From JASGDB01 sp049841315 (lineage in GTDB: Bacteria; Bacteroidota; Bacteroidia; Flavobacteriales; Weeksellaceae), in assembly GCA_049841315.1 (NCBI GenBank), contig JASGDB010000045.1, positions 1 to 23,981 of the forward strand: a stretch of DNA of 23,981 nucleotides, written 5' to 3'. A model generated the notes under the pieces. The model was not told the origin of the DNA, searched no databases, and saw only the letters and a list, made by a program, of their open reading frames with translations. The position numbers were made by a program, and so were the translations under genes. Numbering within the stretch: the stretch's first letter is position 1; every line of letters begins with the position of its first letter. Positions 1 through 7,082 of the stretch are shown here, piece by piece.

Positions 1-103
1 TATTTGTATATCTGCAGTCTCTCTGTCTTTTTCCTGTTGCTTTTTCCAATGTATTCTTCTAAATGATTTTTTTTAACTTTTAGTATATTGAATATTTACT
101 TTG

Positions 104-135
104 CAAACTTATCACAGGCTCTTAAAGCTTAACAA
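104..135 (-). promoter_or_regulatory. Putative leftward promoter (Bacteroidetes type)
   Basis: On the minus strand the sequence TAAGTTTG (positions 111-104) matches the Bacteroidetes -7 consensus TAnnTTTG exactly. A TTG lies upstream at 135-133 with a 21-nt spacer, within the 17-23 nt range I recall for this promoter class. It would drive a gene that starts left of the window. No ATG occurs on the minus strand between the box and position 1, so the leader would be at least about 95 nt. The match is seen; the function is inferred. Confidence 0.35.
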
Positions 136-161
136 AATTTTAAAAATTAACAATTTGTTAA

Positions 162-191
162 TTGCTATTGTGAAAATTTTAACGATTTTTG
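162..191 (+). promoter_or_regulatory. Putative promoter of the TonB receptor gene
   Basis: TTG at 162-164, a 19-nt spacer and GATTTTTG at 184-191, which differs from the TAnnTTTG consensus at one base. The box lies 30 nt before the chosen ATG at 222. This supports starting the receptor at 222 rather than at the upstream TTG codon at 189, which would fall inside the promoter. Confidence 0.4.
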
Positions 192-221
192 CACAAAAGT
201 AATCGAATATTAAGAAGTATT

Positions 222-2912
222 ATGAAATTATTTAACAAATCAATGCTTTCGGCAGTTATCACACTGTCCACGGCGAGTGTTTATTTTGCCCAGCAGAAAG
301 ATTCTGCCGACGTAAAATCTCAGGAAATTGAGCAGGTTGTTTTAACAGGGGTTGCGGATATTGCAAAAGACCGTAAAACTCCGGTGGCGGTTTCTACCAT
401 TAAAGACGCTCAAATAGTACAGAGATTAGGAAATCAGGAATTTCCGGAGATTTTGACTTCTACACCATCAATCTACGCTACGAAAGGCGGCGGTGGTTTC
501 GGAGACGGACGTGTGAACATCAGAGGTTTTGATACTTCCAACACAGCTGTTATGATAAACGGAGTTCCCGTAAACGATATGGAAGGCGGAACTGTTTATT
601 GGAGCAACTGGCTGGGACTTTCCGATGTTACTTCTGCAATGCAGGTTCAGAGAGGTTTGGGAGCTTCCAAACTGGCAATCGCTTCAGTTGGAGGAACCAT
701 TAACATCATCACAAGAGCTGCCGATAAAAAACGAGAAGGAAACGTAACAGTCGGCGTTGGGAACGACGGCTATCTCAAAACCTTGTTTTCTTACAACACC
801 GGGAAATCTGCAAAAGGCTGGTCTTCATCATTCTTGATGTCGAGAACGGCAGGAAATACTTACATTGACGGTTCTCAGTTCGAAGCGTACAATTATTACT
901 TCGCTTTGGGTTACCAAAAAGGAAAACACGATTTCCAGTTTACAATGACAGGTGCACCTCAATGGCACAACCAAACTTTTAACAACACCATCAAAACCGA
1001 TTTGGATATGGGCGATGGTAAATTGGACGGCGTTTTATCTGACACACCGAACAGAAAATACAACTCCAACTGGGGATATTTGAACGGCCGGGAATATTCT
1101 CAATCCGTAAACTATTACAGCAAGCCTGTTGCCTCCATCAACTGGGATTGGACGATGTCTGAAAAATCCAAATTATCCACCGTGCTTTATGCATCTTGGG
1201 GACGAGGCGGCGGAACAGGAATTTTAGGTTCTATCAACGGAAAAGGAATTAATGCTTTGCCAAAAACTGCGGACGGATTAATCAGATTTGATGATATTTA
1301 TGCCTGGAACACAGGGCAAACTGTTGCCGATTTCGGAGCAAACAATGCTACGCCGGGAATCGGGACAAGTTCCAACGGGATTACCAGAAGAGCAAGTGTG
1401 AACTCACACGACTGGTACGGTTTTCTTACCAATTTCCAGCATAAAATCAGCGACAACTGGAACTTTTCCGTAGGTTTGGACGGAAGATATTACTATGGTT
1501 ATCACCCGGGTGTTGTTACGGATTTCTTAGGAAATACTGTTTACCGCGAAGCCGGAAATTACAACCAATATCCATATTACGAAGTTACCCAATCTTACAA
1601 CGCAGCACCTCCGGCAAACCCGTTTGCAACCGCAATAAAAGACAAATCGCAGATTGTGTACAGAAATTATGACGGAAAAGTGCTTTGGGGAGGCGTTTTC
1701 GGGCAATTAGAATATACGAACGACAAAATTTCAGCGTTTGTTCAAGGTTCGGCTTCCGAGCAAAGCAACCAGAGAATTGACAACTGGGTTTGGGACGGCG
1801 TATCAACAGTTCCTACCGGATATTCTACCACTCAGCAAGGGCAGGAAGTGAGCAGAACAACGGAGCAAAAATTCAGATTCGGATATAATATGAAAGGAGG
1901 TGTGAATTATAACATTAATGAGCAGCATAACGTTTTCGTGAACCTTGGTATTTATTCTAAACAACCGAACCAGAATGCGATTTTCCCTTATTCGTTACCG
2001 TCCAAAACATACGGTTCTTTGTATCAGCAAATCGTAAGTAAGGATTTGAGAAACGAAAAAGTTCAGTCTGCGGAATTTGGTTACGGATTCAAGAGCCAAA
2101 AATTAAAAATTAACATCAACGGATATTATACCGACTGGAAAGACCGTACACAGCGTGTAACCGGCATCACTTACACAAAACCCGATAATACCACCGCTAC
2201 AAACGGTGTTGCAAGTTTGACGGGCGTGAGAGAAGTACACATCGGTGCAGAATTGGAAGCATTCTATAAAGCAACCAACTATTTGGAATTCAACGGTATG
2301 TTTTCCGTAGGAAACTGGAAATACAAAAACAATCCGACAGGAAGAGTTACGGATTCAAACGGCGACCCGGTTCTCACAAACGGTGCAGATGCAGTTGTAT
2401 TGGCTTTGGACGGAATGAAAGTCGGCGATGCCGCACAAACCACCGCTGCAATAGGTGCGACAGTAAAACCGGTTAAAAATCTTGACGTTTTCGCAACTTG
2501 GAGATATTATGATAATTTGTACGGAACGTTCAGTATCAATAGCAGTTACATTATTAATGACGGAGTTGTTCCGGCAGCCAGAGCAGAAAAAGGCTCTTTG
2601 AAAGCTCCTTCCTATAATTTGACAGATGTTGGGCTTTCCTATACTTTCAATTTGGAAAACGGACACCGTTTGATACTTACCGGAAATGTTTACAACCTGT
2701 TTGATACCATTTACATTTCAGATTTGAGGTCATCGGTTAAGAAAACATTCTCGGATTTCAAAACTTCCACCAATACAAACGAACAGGCACAAGCCTTGTT
2801 GGACGCTTACAATGCAAATTCTGCAAACTTCTACAAAGGTTTGGACGTAAGCAACAACGTTTACTTCGGATTCGGAAGAACTTGGGCGGCTTCGCTTTCA
2901 TACAGATTCTAA
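222..2912 (+). CDS. TonB-dependent outer-membrane receptor
   Basis: An 896-residue outer-membrane beta-barrel that would import a ligand using energy passed on by TonB-ExbBD. The start is the ATG at 222, giving MKLFNKSMLSAVITL and a clean signal peptide ending near the FAQQ cleavage region (about residue 24). A plug domain follows at roughly residues 40-165, with features such as NIRGFD, MINGVPVND and GGTINIIT. The remainder is barrel, rich in aromatic and Gly residues, and the protein ends in LSYRF, a C-terminal Phe typical of outer-membrane barrels. There is no N-terminal carboxypeptidase-regulatory-like domain and no SusD partner downstream, so this is not a SusC/SusD glycan pair. The ligand cannot be told from sequence; iron complexes are one possibility. 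It appears monocistronic, with its own promoter and a terminator at 2933-2960. Confidence 0.93.
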   Translation: MKLFNKSMLSAVITLSTASVYFAQQKDSADVKSQEIEQVVLTGVADIAKDRKTPVAVSTIKDAQIVQRLGNQEFPEILTSTPSIYATKGGGGFGDGRVNIRGFDTSNTAVMINGVPVNDMEGGTVYWSNWLGLSDVTSAMQVQRGLGASKLAIASVGGTINIITRAADKKREGNVTVGVGNDGYLKTLFSYNTGKSAKGWSSSFLMSRTAGNTYIDGSQFEAYNYYFALGYQKGKHDFQFTMTGAPQWHNQTFNNTIKTDLDMGDGKLDGVLSDTPNRKYNSNWGYLNGREYSQSVNYYSKPVASINWDWTMSEKSKLSTVLYASWGRGGGTGILGSINGKGINALPKTADGLIRFDDIYAWNTGQTVADFGANNATPGIGTSSNGITRRASVNSHDWYGFLTNFQHKISDNWNFSVGLDGRYYYGYHPGVVTDFLGNTVYREAGNYNQYPYYEVTQSYNAAPPANPFATAIKDKSQIVYRNYDGKVLWGGVFGQLEYTNDKISAFVQGSASEQSNQRIDNWVWDGVSTVPTGYSTTQQGQEVSRTTEQKFRFGYNMKGGVNYNINEQHNVFVNLGIYSKQPNQNAIFPYSLPSKTYGSLYQQIVSKDLRNEKVQSAEFGYGFKSQKLKININGYYTDWKDRTQRVTGITYTKPDNTTATNGVASLTGVREVHIGAELEAFYKATNYLEFNGMFSVGNWKYKNNPTGRVTDSNGDPVLTNGADAVVLALDGMKVGDAAQTTAAIGATVKPVKNLDVFATWRYYDNLYGTFSINSSYIINDGVVPAARAEKGSLKAPSYNLTDVGLSYTFNLENGHRLILTGNVYNLFDTIYISDLRSSVKKTFSDFKTSTNTNEQAQALLDAYNANSANFYKGLDVSNNVYFGFGRTWAASLSYRF

Positions 2913-2932
2913 AATCAAAATTTAGAAATACC

Positions 2933-2960
2933 AAATCCCGGCTTTTAGTCGGGATTTTTG
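2933..2960 (+). terminator. Rho-independent terminator after the TonB receptor
   Basis: AAATCCCG (2933-2940) pairs with CGGGATTT (2950-2957) around a 9-nt loop, and the run of T continues to 2959. It begins 20 nt after the receptor stop codon and ends just before the next promoter box. Confidence 0.8.
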
Positions 2961-2961
2961 T

Positions 2962-2969
2962 TATCTTTG
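2962..2969 (+). promoter_or_regulatory. -7 promoter element of the small membrane protein
   Basis: TATCTTTG is an exact TAnnTTTG match, 18 nt before the ATG at 2988. No TTG is found at the expected upstream distance. The box lies inside the longer frame that could start at 2958, which argues for 2988 as the real start. Confidence 0.5.
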
Positions 2970-2987
2970 CCATTCAAAATATCTGAT

Positions 2988-3431
2988 ATGGATTTACACA
3001 ACATTTTTTTGCAGGCACACAGAGGATTTGCCTATCTGGCTCTCTTAATCATTGCACTTTTTATCATTGCATTAATCATCACATTAGCAGGAAATTCGGG
3101 GAAAATTTCTAAATTTTTGAGAAAAACCACCCTCTTTACCATGATTCTTTTTCATGTTCAGTTTTTGTTCGGAATCATCATGCTTTTTATGACCTCAAAC
3201 TTTATGAATATAATTAAAGAAATCGGAATGGGCGGACTGATGAAAAACGCAGATTTGAGGTTCAGCTATATCGAACACCCTTTTTCCATGCTTATCGCGG
3301 CGGTTCTGATGACCATTATCAATAAAAAAGTAAAAACCAGCGAAAGACTTTCCGTAGGAATCCTGATTCTTTCAGTGATTGCCCTTGCATTCGTAGGATA
3401 CGCTTTCCCTTTTGCAAAACTCTTCGGATAA
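2988..3431 (+). CDS. Small four-helix integral membrane protein
   Basis: A 147-residue protein made almost entirely of about four hydrophobic segments (roughly residues 12-35, 48-72, 92-110 and 120-142), with short charged turns such as KKVKTSERL. Histidines sit at the membrane edges or within helices (MDLHNIFLQAHRG near the N-terminus, LFHVQFLFG in the second segment, YIEHPF before the third). Such a pattern could fit a small b-type haem-binding protein, and I recall similar flavobacterial proteins being labelled cytochrome B, but no firm family signature is visible. Function is therefore unknown. It is transcribed alone from its own -7 box, and a weak hairpin follows it. Confidence 0.8.
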   Translation: MDLHNIFLQAHRGFAYLALLIIALFIIALIITLAGNSGKISKFLRKTTLFTMILFHVQFLFGIIMLFMTSNFMNIIKEIGMGGLMKNADLRFSYIEHPFSMLIAAVLMTIINKKVKTSERLSVGILILSVIALAFVGYAFPFAKLFG

Positions 3432-3438
3432 AAGCCAC

Positions 3439-3458
3439 TTTCCCTAAAAAGAGGGAAA
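3439..3458 (+). terminator. Weak hairpin after the small membrane protein
   Basis: TTTCCCT (3439-3445) pairs with AGGGAAA (3452-3458) around a 6-nt loop, starting 7 nt after the stop codon at 3431. There is no T-run behind it, so termination would be weak; it could equally be a 3'-end stabiliser. Confidence 0.4.
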
Positions 3459-3519
3459 ACCGTTCAGAAAATGAATTTTATTTTTTAGCAAATTATTTAA
3501 CATAAAAATTGCCATTTTT

Positions 3520-3541
3520 CTCCCCTTTGGGCGAAAGGAGG
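3520..3541 (+). other. Leader hairpin holding an SD-like sequence before asd
   Basis: CTCCCCTTT (3520-3528) and AAAGGAGG (3534-3541) pair around the loop GGGCG with one mismatch. The right arm is an unusually good Shine-Dalgarno match for a Bacteroidetes genome, but it ends 14 nt before the ATG, which is far, and it is paired in the hairpin. It may be a chance element or a decayed palindromic repeat rather than a ribosome-binding site. Confidence 0.35.
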
Positions 3542-3555
3542 CTGTCAAATTTAGT

Positions 3556-4563
3556 ATGAAAGTAGCTGTTGTAGGTGCAACCGGAATGGTTGGACAAGTG
3601 ATGCTGAAAGTTTTGGAGGAAAGAAATTTCCCGATTACCGAACTTATTCCTGTTGCTTCCGAAAAATCGGTCGGAAAAAAAATTACTTATAAAGGAACAG
3701 AATACGCCATCGTTTCGATGCAGACGGCGATTGAAATGAAACCCGAAATCGCCATTTTTTCCGCAGGCGGAAGCACTTCGCTGGAATTTGCCCCGAAATT
3801 CGCCGAAAAAGGAACGTTCGTGATTGACAATTCTTCGGCTTGGAGAATGGACCCGACCAAAAAGTTGGTCGTTCCCGAAATCAACGCCTATGTTCTCACA
3901 AAAGACGACAAAATCATCGCCAATCCGAATTGTTCCACCATTCAACTCGTAATGGTTCTCAATCCTTTGCACAAAAAATACGGCTTGAAAAGAGTGGTTG
4001 TTTCCACGTATCAATCCGTTACGGGAACAGGAAAAGCGGCGGTTGACCAACTGAATGCAGAAATCGAAAATTCCGTAATTCCCAATTCTAAAACAGTGGA
4101 AAAGGTATATCCTTACGAAATTTTCAAAAATGCGCTTCCGCAATGCGATGTTTTCGACGAAATGGATTACACCAAAGAAGAACTGAAACTGATGAAAGAA
4201 CCGAAAAAAATTATGGGGGACGATTCCTTTAATCTGACGGCAACGGCTGTTCGAGTTCCGGTTCAGGGCGGTCATTCCGAAAGTGTTAATATTGAATTTG
4301 TGAACGATTTTGATTTGAACGAAGTGAAAAAAATCCTTTCCGAAACTCCGGGCGTTGTGGTTCAGGACGATGTGAAAAACAAAATCTATCCGATGCCTTT
4401 GTATTCCGAAGGAAAAGACGAGGTTTTTGTCGGGAGAATCCGCAGAGATATTTCGCAGCCGAAAACGCTGAACTGCTGGATTGTAGCCGATAATTTAAGA
4501 AAAGGAGCCGCCACAAACGCTATCCAAATTGCAGAATATTTGGTTGAAAATCAGTTGGTTTAA
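3556..4563 (+). CDS. asd: Aspartate-semialdehyde dehydrogenase
   Basis: Catalyses the NADPH-dependent reduction of aspartyl phosphate to aspartate semialdehyde, the branch point to lysine/diaminopimelate, threonine and methionine; cytoplasmic. The 335-residue length is normal. The N-terminal Rossmann nucleotide-binding motif GATGMVGQ is at residues 7-14, the catalytic cysteine is Cys126 in NPNCSTIQ, and the proton-relay histidine is His240 in VQGGHSES. The start is an ATG with the Rossmann strand immediately after it, as in the family. It stands alone: the genes on either side have their own promoters, and the promoter of the next gene begins inside the last codons of asd. Confidence 0.96.
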   Translation: MKVAVVGATGMVGQVMLKVLEERNFPITELIPVASEKSVGKKITYKGTEYAIVSMQTAIEMKPEIAIFSAGGSTSLEFAPKFAEKGTFVIDNSSAWRMDPTKKLVVPEINAYVLTKDDKIIANPNCSTIQLVMVLNPLHKKYGLKRVVVSTYQSVTGTGKAAVDQLNAEIENSVIPNSKTVEKVYPYEIFKNALPQCDVFDEMDYTKEELKLMKEPKKIMGDDSFNLTATAVRVPVQGGHSESVNIEFVNDFDLNEVKKILSETPGVVVQDDVKNKIYPMPLYSEGKDEVFVGRIRRDISQPKTLNCWIVADNLRKGAATNAIQIAEYLVENQLV

Positions 4564-4582
4564 AATTTGTTTCTTAATTTTG
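4555..4582 (+). promoter_or_regulatory. Promoter of the antitoxin-like gene
   Basis: TTG at 4555-4557, a 17-nt spacer and TAATTTTG at 4575-4582, an exact TAnnTTTG match. The upstream element lies within the last coding triplets of asd. The ATG at 4597 is 14 nt behind the box, so the leader is very short. This gene is therefore likely expressed on its own. Confidence 0.6.
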
Positions 4583-4596
4583 ATAAAATTTGCAAA

Positions 4597-4842
4597 ATGA
4601 CAACGATTGAAAAAAATATTGTCAATTCACTCCTCTTTTTTCTTGGCAAACTCAGTTCGGAAGCAAAGTTTGAATTGATAGAAAAATTAAAAAAAACGCC
4701 TTCAAAGAAGCCAAAAACAACGTTTTCGGGGTTAGAAAAATCTTACGGAGGTTGGGAGGACAGCCGTTCCGCAGAAGAAATAATTGCTGACATTAATGGA
4801 AGTCTTAGATTCAGAGAAAAAGATATAAACTTTGATTTATAA
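4597..4842 (+). CDS. Orphan antitoxin-like protein (VapB/DUF2281-like)
   Basis: An 81-residue protein. The N-terminal half (MTTIEKNIVNSLLFFLGKL, then EAKFELIEKLKK) looks helical; the C-terminal part contains YGGWEDSRSAEEIIADING. Patterns of this kind (G-W/A-x-D-x-RSAEEII-DI) are familiar from small antitoxins encoded directly before PIN-domain VapC-type toxins in Bacteroidetes. In such pairs the toxin start normally overlaps or closely follows the antitoxin stop. Here no PIN gene follows: a strong terminator starts 7 nt after the stop codon and the next gene is a cation transporter. The gene has its own promoter and an intact frame, so it may be a retained solitary antitoxin. The family assignment is by motif memory and is moderately sure; the lack of a toxin is seen directly. 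Confidence 0.7.
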   Translation: MTTIEKNIVNSLLFFLGKLSSEAKFELIEKLKKTPSKKPKTTFSGLEKSYGGWEDSRSAEEIIADINGSLRFREKDINFDL

Positions 4843-4848
4843 TAAATT

Positions 4849-4882
4849 AAAATGCTCACAAAAAATGAGCATTTTGTTTTTA
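4849..4882 (+). terminator. Strong terminator after the antitoxin-like gene
   Basis: AAAATGCTCA (4849-4858) and TGAGCATTTT (4866-4875) form a perfect 10-bp stem with a 7-nt loop, followed by GTTTTTATT. It sits where a toxin gene would be expected and insulates the transporter gene. Confidence 0.88.
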
Positions 4883-4924
4883 TTAGAACCCTCGAACAAT
4901 TTATATAAAACGCATAAAACAACA

Positions 4925-5923
4925 ATGCCAAAAACCACAAAAAACAGTTTTACTTTCCAGCGAAACATTGCCATTGTCGGGATTTTGCTTTTCCTGGGGA
5001 AACTCGTTGCGTGGAGACTGACCAATTCCGATGCTGTTTTTTCCGATGCGATGGAAAGTATCGTGAATATCATTGCGGCTTTTATGGGGTTGTATTCACT
5101 GTATCTTGCTGCAAAACCTCGTGATGAAGACCATCCGTACGGACACGGAAAAGTGGAATTTGTAACTTCAGGAATTGAGGGTGCGCTGATTATGTTTGCG
5201 GGAGTTATTATTATTGTTCAGGCTTTTGTTTCGCTTCTCAACAAAAATATTCCCGAAAAATTAGATTGGGGAATGGCAATCGTAGCGGCAACCGCTTTAA
5301 TCAATTATTGGTTAGGCTATATTTCTTTCCAAAAAGGCGTTAAGGAAAATTCCCTCGTTCTTCAGAGTTCGGGAAAACATCTTCAAAGCGATACCATTAC
5401 CACAATCGGAGTTGTTTTGAGCCTAATTATTGTGCGGCTTACCAAAATATATTGGCTTGATGCTGTTTTTGCGCTTGTTTTCGGTGGTTACATCATCATT
5501 GTCGGGTACAAAATCGTGAGGAAATCTTTAAGTGGAATTATGGACGAAGCCGACATCGGAATGTTGAAAAGGCTCGCCTCATTTCTCAACGAAAACCGAA
5601 AACCGCAATGGATTGACATTCACAATATGAAAATCCAACAGTTCGGAAGCCGTCTTCATATTGATGCGCACCTCACGCTTCCGTGGTATTTGGAGCTCCG
5701 TGAAGCTCACGATGAAATGGAGGAACTGATAAAACTGATTGCCGACAATACGGACAGAAATATAGAATTCAATTTCCACATGGACGATTGCAAGCCTTTT
5801 TCCTGCAAAATCTGCCAGATTCCGGATTGCCCTGTACGAAAAGCCGTCTTTGTAAAAAAAGTAGAATGGAGCGAGGAAACGATTGCCCAACCGGATAGAC
5901 ACACCGTTGAAAACGCAGAATGA
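4925..5923 (+). CDS. CDF-family cation efflux transporter
   Basis: A 332-residue inner-membrane divalent-metal/proton antiporter. About six transmembrane segments (residues 12-215) precede a cytoplasmic domain (about 220-300). The family landmark HPYGHGKVEF is at residues 70-79. By alignment from memory with E. coli FieF (Asp45, Asp49, His153, Asp157), the transport site here would be Glu44, Asn48, His152 and Asp156, so the second-helix half is changed. The tail holds four cysteines in DDCKPFSCKICQIPDC, a possible metal-binding cluster not present in FieF. The start at 4925 matches the usual short N-terminus; an upstream in-frame start at 4832 would overlap the antitoxin gene and its terminator. 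The substrate could be Fe, Zn or Mn. It ends toward the convergent minus-strand genes. Confidence 0.9.
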   Translation: MPKTTKNSFTFQRNIAIVGILLFLGKLVAWRLTNSDAVFSDAMESIVNIIAAFMGLYSLYLAAKPRDEDHPYGHGKVEFVTSGIEGALIMFAGVIIIVQAFVSLLNKNIPEKLDWGMAIVAATALINYWLGYISFQKGVKENSLVLQSSGKHLQSDTITTIGVVLSLIIVRLTKIYWLDAVFALVFGGYIIIVGYKIVRKSLSGIMDEADIGMLKRLASFLNENRKPQWIDIHNMKIQQFGSRLHIDAHLTLPWYLELREAHDEMEELIKLIADNTDRNIEFNFHMDDCKPFSCKICQIPDCPVRKAVFVKKVEWSEETIAQPDRHTVENAE

Positions 5924-5964
5924 ATCAACTTGATGCCGGTTTTTTCAAACAAAATCAAACAGTT

Positions 5965-5999
5965 TCAAACTCTCAAACTCTCCAATTCTCCAATTCTCC
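5965..5999. repeat. Short degenerate 8-bp tandem repeat
   Basis: TCAAACTC twice (5965-5980) is followed directly by TCCAATTC twice (5981-5996) and then TCC. It lies in the 109-bp gap between the converging CDF transporter and XrtF-partner genes. No convincing terminator hairpin is seen in this gap. Confidence 0.6.
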
Positions 6000-6032
6000 C
6001 CATCAAAATCCAAAATTACATCATTATAAACT

Positions 6033-6476
6033 TCACTTCTTCGGACTTCCGTCTTCCATCTTCCGTCTGTAATAAAACATCGGGATAATCAGAAGCAGAA
6101 TAAGCGGCTGAATCACGAATCTTCTCATATAGAACGAAAAAAGAAATCCAATTTCAAAATTTTCATAAATGCAGTACAGATAAATAGGGAAAGTAACGGC
6201 AAAAACCAGACAGATTAAGATTCCCGCCTGAATTGTCCAGTCCTTTCTTTTAAAAATAAAATGAACAATGATTAAGGAAAAAATAAGGTTCAAAGCAAAC
6301 CGGAAAAGGTGGCAGAGAATCAATTTACCCCATTCAAATTCAGGCAAGGCTGCTTTTTTATTGGCTTCATGAAAATAATCCAGAAAAGGGTCATAGAAAA
6401 TACTGTCTTCCACGGCACGCACGCCAATCAGTCCGAAAACGGCGAGTATTACAACAATCCAATCAATTATTCTCAT
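6033..6476 (-). CDS. Exosortase F-associated membrane protein
   Basis: A 147-residue inner-membrane protein with an N-terminal helix (residues 4-20) and further helices near 52-74, 80-103 and 118-136. A conserved-looking loop FYDPFLDYFH (residues 27-36) would face one side of the membrane, and RRFVIQPLILLL near the C-terminus matches what I recall of the flavobacterial family always found beside XrtF. Its first 14 nt overlap the end of xrtF, so the two are translationally coupled. The molecular role is not known; a substrate- or XrtF-stabilising partner is a reasonable inference from strict co-occurrence. Confidence 0.82.
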   Translation of the reverse strand: MRIIDWIVVILAVFGLIGVRAVEDSIFYDPFLDYFHEANKKAALPEFEWGKLILCHLFRFALNLIFSLIIVHFIFKRKDWTIQAGILICLVFAVTFPIYLYCIYENFEIGFLFSFYMRRFVIQPLILLLIIPMFYYRRKMEDGSPKK

Positions 6477-6993
6477 CTTTCAAAGCAAAAAATTTAATCC
6501 AAATTAGCCAAAGCAGTACCACGCTTCCGTAAATAATGGCAGGAAAGAAATAATCGTGCCCTATTTTCGTGTATTTCGGAAGTTCAAGAGCGAGAATATT
6601 GAGTCCGGCAATTCTGAGAACGTTCATCACATGCAGAAAAACAAGACTTAAACCAGCAAAAACAAAAGTCTTTTTTCCTTTATAAAAGGCAAAAACAAAA
6701 GCCAGAAAAAGAATCATTACCGAAACAGCATTGCAGCCTTCTACCATCATGGAAACCCATTTGTTGTTCACGTTGAACCATGTTGTTTCATATTTCGGCT
6801 GGTCTGCGAGAAACGTTTTGTAATCCAAAGCATTCTGAACCATTGCGCTTTGGGAAGCCACCCATTTTGAAACAGGGTCTAAACCTGTTCCCTCATAAAA
6901 ATGAAGATAAAACTGATAGCCGGCAAGAAACACAAGATAAATAATAAGAAATCTCGCAAGAATAATAAGAACCGGTTTGAAATCCTGTAACAT
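6463..6993 (-). CDS. xrtF: Exosortase family protein XrtF
   Basis: A 176-residue polytopic inner-membrane cysteine protease/transpeptidase of the exosortase/archaeosortase group, which cleaves C-terminal sorting signals of exported proteins. The catalytic triad is visible: Cys87 in VEGCNAVSVM, Arg127 in NVLRIAG and His146 in GHDYFFP. Helices lie near residues 9-30, 88-105, 108-130 and 148-170. The length is short compared with EPS-type exosortases, as is usual for XrtF. The start at 6993 gives the expected MLQDFKPV N-terminus; the upstream extension to 7146 runs into the sulfurtransferase and across a promoter box. It overlaps its partner gene by 14 nt. The -7 box ends 4 nt before the ATG, suggesting a leaderless transcript. 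The substrate is not evident in the window. Confidence 0.9.
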   Translation of the reverse strand: MLQDFKPVLIILARFLIIYLVFLAGYQFYLHFYEGTGLDPVSKWVASQSAMVQNALDYKTFLADQPKYETTWFNVNNKWVSMMVEGCNAVSVMILFLAFVFAFYKGKKTFVFAGLSLVFLHVMNVLRIAGLNILALELPKYTKIGHDYFFPAIIYGSVVLLWLIWIKFFALKDENN

Positions 6994-6997
6994 AAGG

Positions 6998-7005
6998 CAA
7001 AGATA
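6998..7005 (-). promoter_or_regulatory. -7 element of xrtF, abutting the start codon
   Basis: On the minus strand TATCTTTG (7005-6998) is an exact consensus match and only four bases (CCTT) separate it from the ATG. Transcription would start at or inside the first codon. No TTG is seen at the usual upstream distance. Confidence 0.5.
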
Positions 7006-7082
7006 ACAATTACACAGAAAAATCATTTTTATTTGATGTTTTTTTTCTGAACAAACAATATAATAGAGATTAACAATACCCT

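Noticed and set aside
222..2912. SusC-type receptor of a polysaccharide utilisation locus
   Set aside because: No N-terminal carboxypeptidase-regulatory-like domain and no SusD or glycan-degrading gene next to it.
3493..4275. 260-residue open frame on the minus strand opposite asd
   Set aside because: It lies entirely against a clear asd gene, has a low-complexity Phe/Asn/Arg-rich translation with no motif, and is the kind of shadow frame expected in this codon usage.
4832..4924. Toxin gene or upstream start of the cation transporter after the antitoxin-like gene
   Set aside because: This stretch is mostly a 10-bp terminator hairpin with T-run; its translation has no PIN-domain features, and starting the transporter here would read through the terminator.
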